Made by a program: the position numbers and the translations under genes
Shown here: one piece after another, positions 62,711-64,000 of the stretch
Layout: every line of letters begins with the position of its first letter
How positions within the stretch are numbered: the first letter of the stretch is position 1
Source: Martelella lutilitoris
GTDB lineage: Bacteria; Pseudomonadota; Alphaproteobacteria; Rhizobiales; Rhizobiaceae
Direction: 5' to 3'
Assembly (NCBI RefSeq): GCF_005924265.1
Contig: NZ_VCLB01000002.1
Coordinates: 248,001 to 312,000 of the forward strand
Length of the DNA: 64,000 nt
The notes under the pieces: model-generated
The model's input: only the letters and a program-made list of their open reading frames with translations
Database searches by the model: none
What the model was told of the DNA's origin: nothing

Positions 62711-64000
62711 TGAGACGGATCCTGCTTTTCGTTGTTTTCCTGCTATTGGGCCCGGTGGTTGCCGCGGCCCAGACGGCGCCCGGCGCGGCGGTGCCCTTCG
62801 ACATGGGCTCCGACGGCTCCGGTCCGCCGCCGCAGGCGGTTGATCCCGCAACACCGCAGCCGACAACCGCGACGCCTGCAACGCCGCAGACCACAGAGCG
62901 GCTGCCCTTCTTCCGCTATGTCATCCCCGCCGACGAGATGCGCATCGAGGGGGAAAATGTCGAGCGGTCCTGGTCGATGTATCTGACCGAGGAACAGGCG
63001 CGATCCGCGGCCAAGTTCAACATCGGCTATCAGAACTCGATCTTCGTCGCACCGGAATATTCGAGGCTGACGATTTCCTTCAACAATGTTGAGGTGGCCA
63101 CGCCGCCGCTGTCGTCGTCCGAGCGCAAGTCCGATATGCGTTTCGATGTGCCTGACGGCGTGCTCAAGCCCGGCTACAACATCGTATCGTTCAAGGTCAA
63201 GCAGCGCCACCGCACCGACTGCGACCTTGAATCCACCTACGACCTCTGGACCGATATCGATCCGGAGCGCACCTTCCTGATGTTCGACAACCCGGACGCC
63301 GGGTTGATGTCGACCACGGACGATATCCGTGCCGTCGGCGTTGATGCGCTGGGCCGCACGCAGTTTCATATCGTCGCGCCGGGGCTGTCCGACACGATCG
63401 CTGCCGATCCGCTGCTGGAACTGGCGCAGGGTTTGGCGCTTCTCGCCGACATGCCGAACACCTACTTCACCTATTCGAAGACCGAGCCGGTGAAGTTCGC
63501 CTCCGGCGTTCTGCCGGTCTATGTCGGAACGCCGGCCGAATTGCGGCCGCTGCTCGGCGATGCGCTTCCCGATATCGGCACCACCCAGTCGGCGCGCTTC
63601 GTCTCCACCAACGCGCTCGGCCAGAGCGTGCTCGTGCTGGTGGCGCCGTCATGGCAGCGCATCGGCCCGCTGATCGACGGGATCACCGCGCCCGCCGCCC
63701 GCTCCGCCGCGCAGAAGGACGAGGCCTATTCCACCCATTCCTGGCGCAAGCAGGACACCCAGCTTTTGACGGGGCATCGTACGCTGACCTTCGAACAGCT
63801 CGGCATTCCGACTCAGGAGTTTTCCGGCCGCGTCTTCCGCGCCGAATTCGCCATCGGCCTGCCGGCCGATTTCTATGCCGACGCCTATGGCGAGGCGCGG
63901 CTTCTGCTCGACGCCGCCTACGGCCCGATCGTGCTGCCCGGCAGCCGTCTGCACGTTTTCGTCAATGACCAGCTCGCCGCGACATGGCCGATCAGCACGG
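62710..64000 (+). CDS. bcsB: Cellulose synthase periplasmic subunit BcsB, cut by the window end
   Basis: Open reading frame of 430 codons without a stop to the window edge; the rest is missing. The ATG overlaps the bcsA stop (TGATG). Signal peptide about MRRILLFVVFLLLGPVVAAA, then a Pro/Thr/Ala-rich linker (about 35-65, PQPTTATPATPQ). The BcsB domain follows: FNIGYQNSIFVAPEYSRL (about 103-120), KPGYNIVSFKVKQRHRTDCDL (about 156-175, shown in part), YDLWTDIDPERT and a second carbohydrate-binding/flavodoxin-like unit (about 225 onward). It guides the glucan across the periplasm and is required for BcsA activity. Confidence 0.92.
   Translation, partial: MRRILLFVVFLLLGPVVAAAQTAPGAAVPFDMGSDGSGPPPQAVDPATPQPTTATPATPQTTERLPFFRYVIPADEMRIEGENVERSWSMYLTEEQARSAAKFNIGYQNSIFVAPEYSRLTISFNNVEVATPPLSSSERKSDMRFDVPDGVLKPGYNIVSFKVKQRHRTDCDLESTYDLWTDIDPERTFLMFDNPDAGLMSTTDDIRAVGVDALGRTQFHIVAPGLSDTIAADPLLELAQGLALLADMPNTYFTYSKTEPVKFASGVLPVYVGTPAELRPLLGDALPDIGTTQSARFVSTNALGQSVLVLVAPSWQRIGPLIDGITAPAARSAAQKDEAYSTHSWRKQDTQLLTGHRTLTFEQLGIPTQEFSGRVFRAEFAIGLPADFYADAYGEARLLLDAAYGPIVLPGSRLHVFVNDQLAATWPIST

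Overview
The window is about 64 kb of GC-rich chromosomal DNA from an alphaproteobacterium, most likely a Rhizobiaceae-like member of the Hyphomicrobiales. The pointers are an aglR-aglEFGAK alpha-glucoside locus beside zwf-pgl-edd, a BcsN-BcsA-BcsB cellulose locus, a cspA-rpsU pair, DUF2093 behind mutL, an Omp25/31-like porin, a short ribonuclease D without HRDC, and a heat-shock promoter of the rhizobial RpoH type. I cannot fix the genus. No phage, insertion sequence, CRISPR array or tRNA was recognised; the only stable RNA gene seen is the 4.5S signal recognition particle RNA (ffs).

Layout. 0.3-3 kb: mutL, a DUF2093 gene and a small P-loop kinase. 3-11 kb: alpha-glucoside uptake and hydrolysis (LacI regulator AglR; binding protein AglE; permeases AglF and AglG; alpha-glucosidase AglA; ATPase AglK), with LacI-type dyads before aglE and a strong hairpin between aglE and aglF. 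11-18 kb (minus strand): an outer-membrane protein, an orphan ORF, a Tat-exported 5'-nucleotidase-like enzyme, then edd, pgl and zwf. Glucose released by AglA could enter the Entner-Doudoroff route encoded next door. 18-24.5 kb: polyamine-type PuuB/PuuA, a YhiN-like flavoprotein, a LysR regulator whose start codon lies in a long hairpin, and an outer-membrane beta-barrel protein. 24.6-31.5 kb: AsmA, cspA, rpsU with a repeat-bearing spacer, a luciferase-like monooxygenase, a Na+/alanine symporter, and a DUF5993-like/DsbB-variant pair. 31.5-34.2 kb: arsenic resistance (acr3, arsC, arsR) and a HAD hydrolase.

34-39 kb (minus): ffs, ybaK, dnaX, ybaB and recR, with a LysE exporter and a lower-GC orphan membrane gene lying between ybaB and recR. 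39-45.5 kb: HIT protein, nudC, a WYL regulator with a VOC protein, a lactate/malate-type dehydrogenase, pheA-kdsB and a membrane-anchored cytochrome c. 45.5-52 kb: an AEC transporter; an ABC module with a very His-rich permease loop plus a DUF3299-like exported protein, resembling zinc-responsive Zrg/PA4063-4066 loci; alkaline phosphatase with a candidate Pho box; a DedA protein. 52-55.7 kb: rnd and clpB (RpoH-like promoter). 55.7-64 kb: a cellulose locus with a large TPR protein divergent from bcsN-bcsA-bcsB; bcsB runs off the window.

Most of the window is ordinary housekeeping and metabolic sequence. The parts most worth following are the His-rich ABC/DUF3299 module, the repeated element between cspA and rpsU, the five-helix DsbB variant with its tiny partner, the hairpin over the LysR start codon, and the shared Thr/Arg-rich segments in the two divergent cellulose-locus envelope proteins. 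GC statements are visual impressions; nothing was computed or searched.
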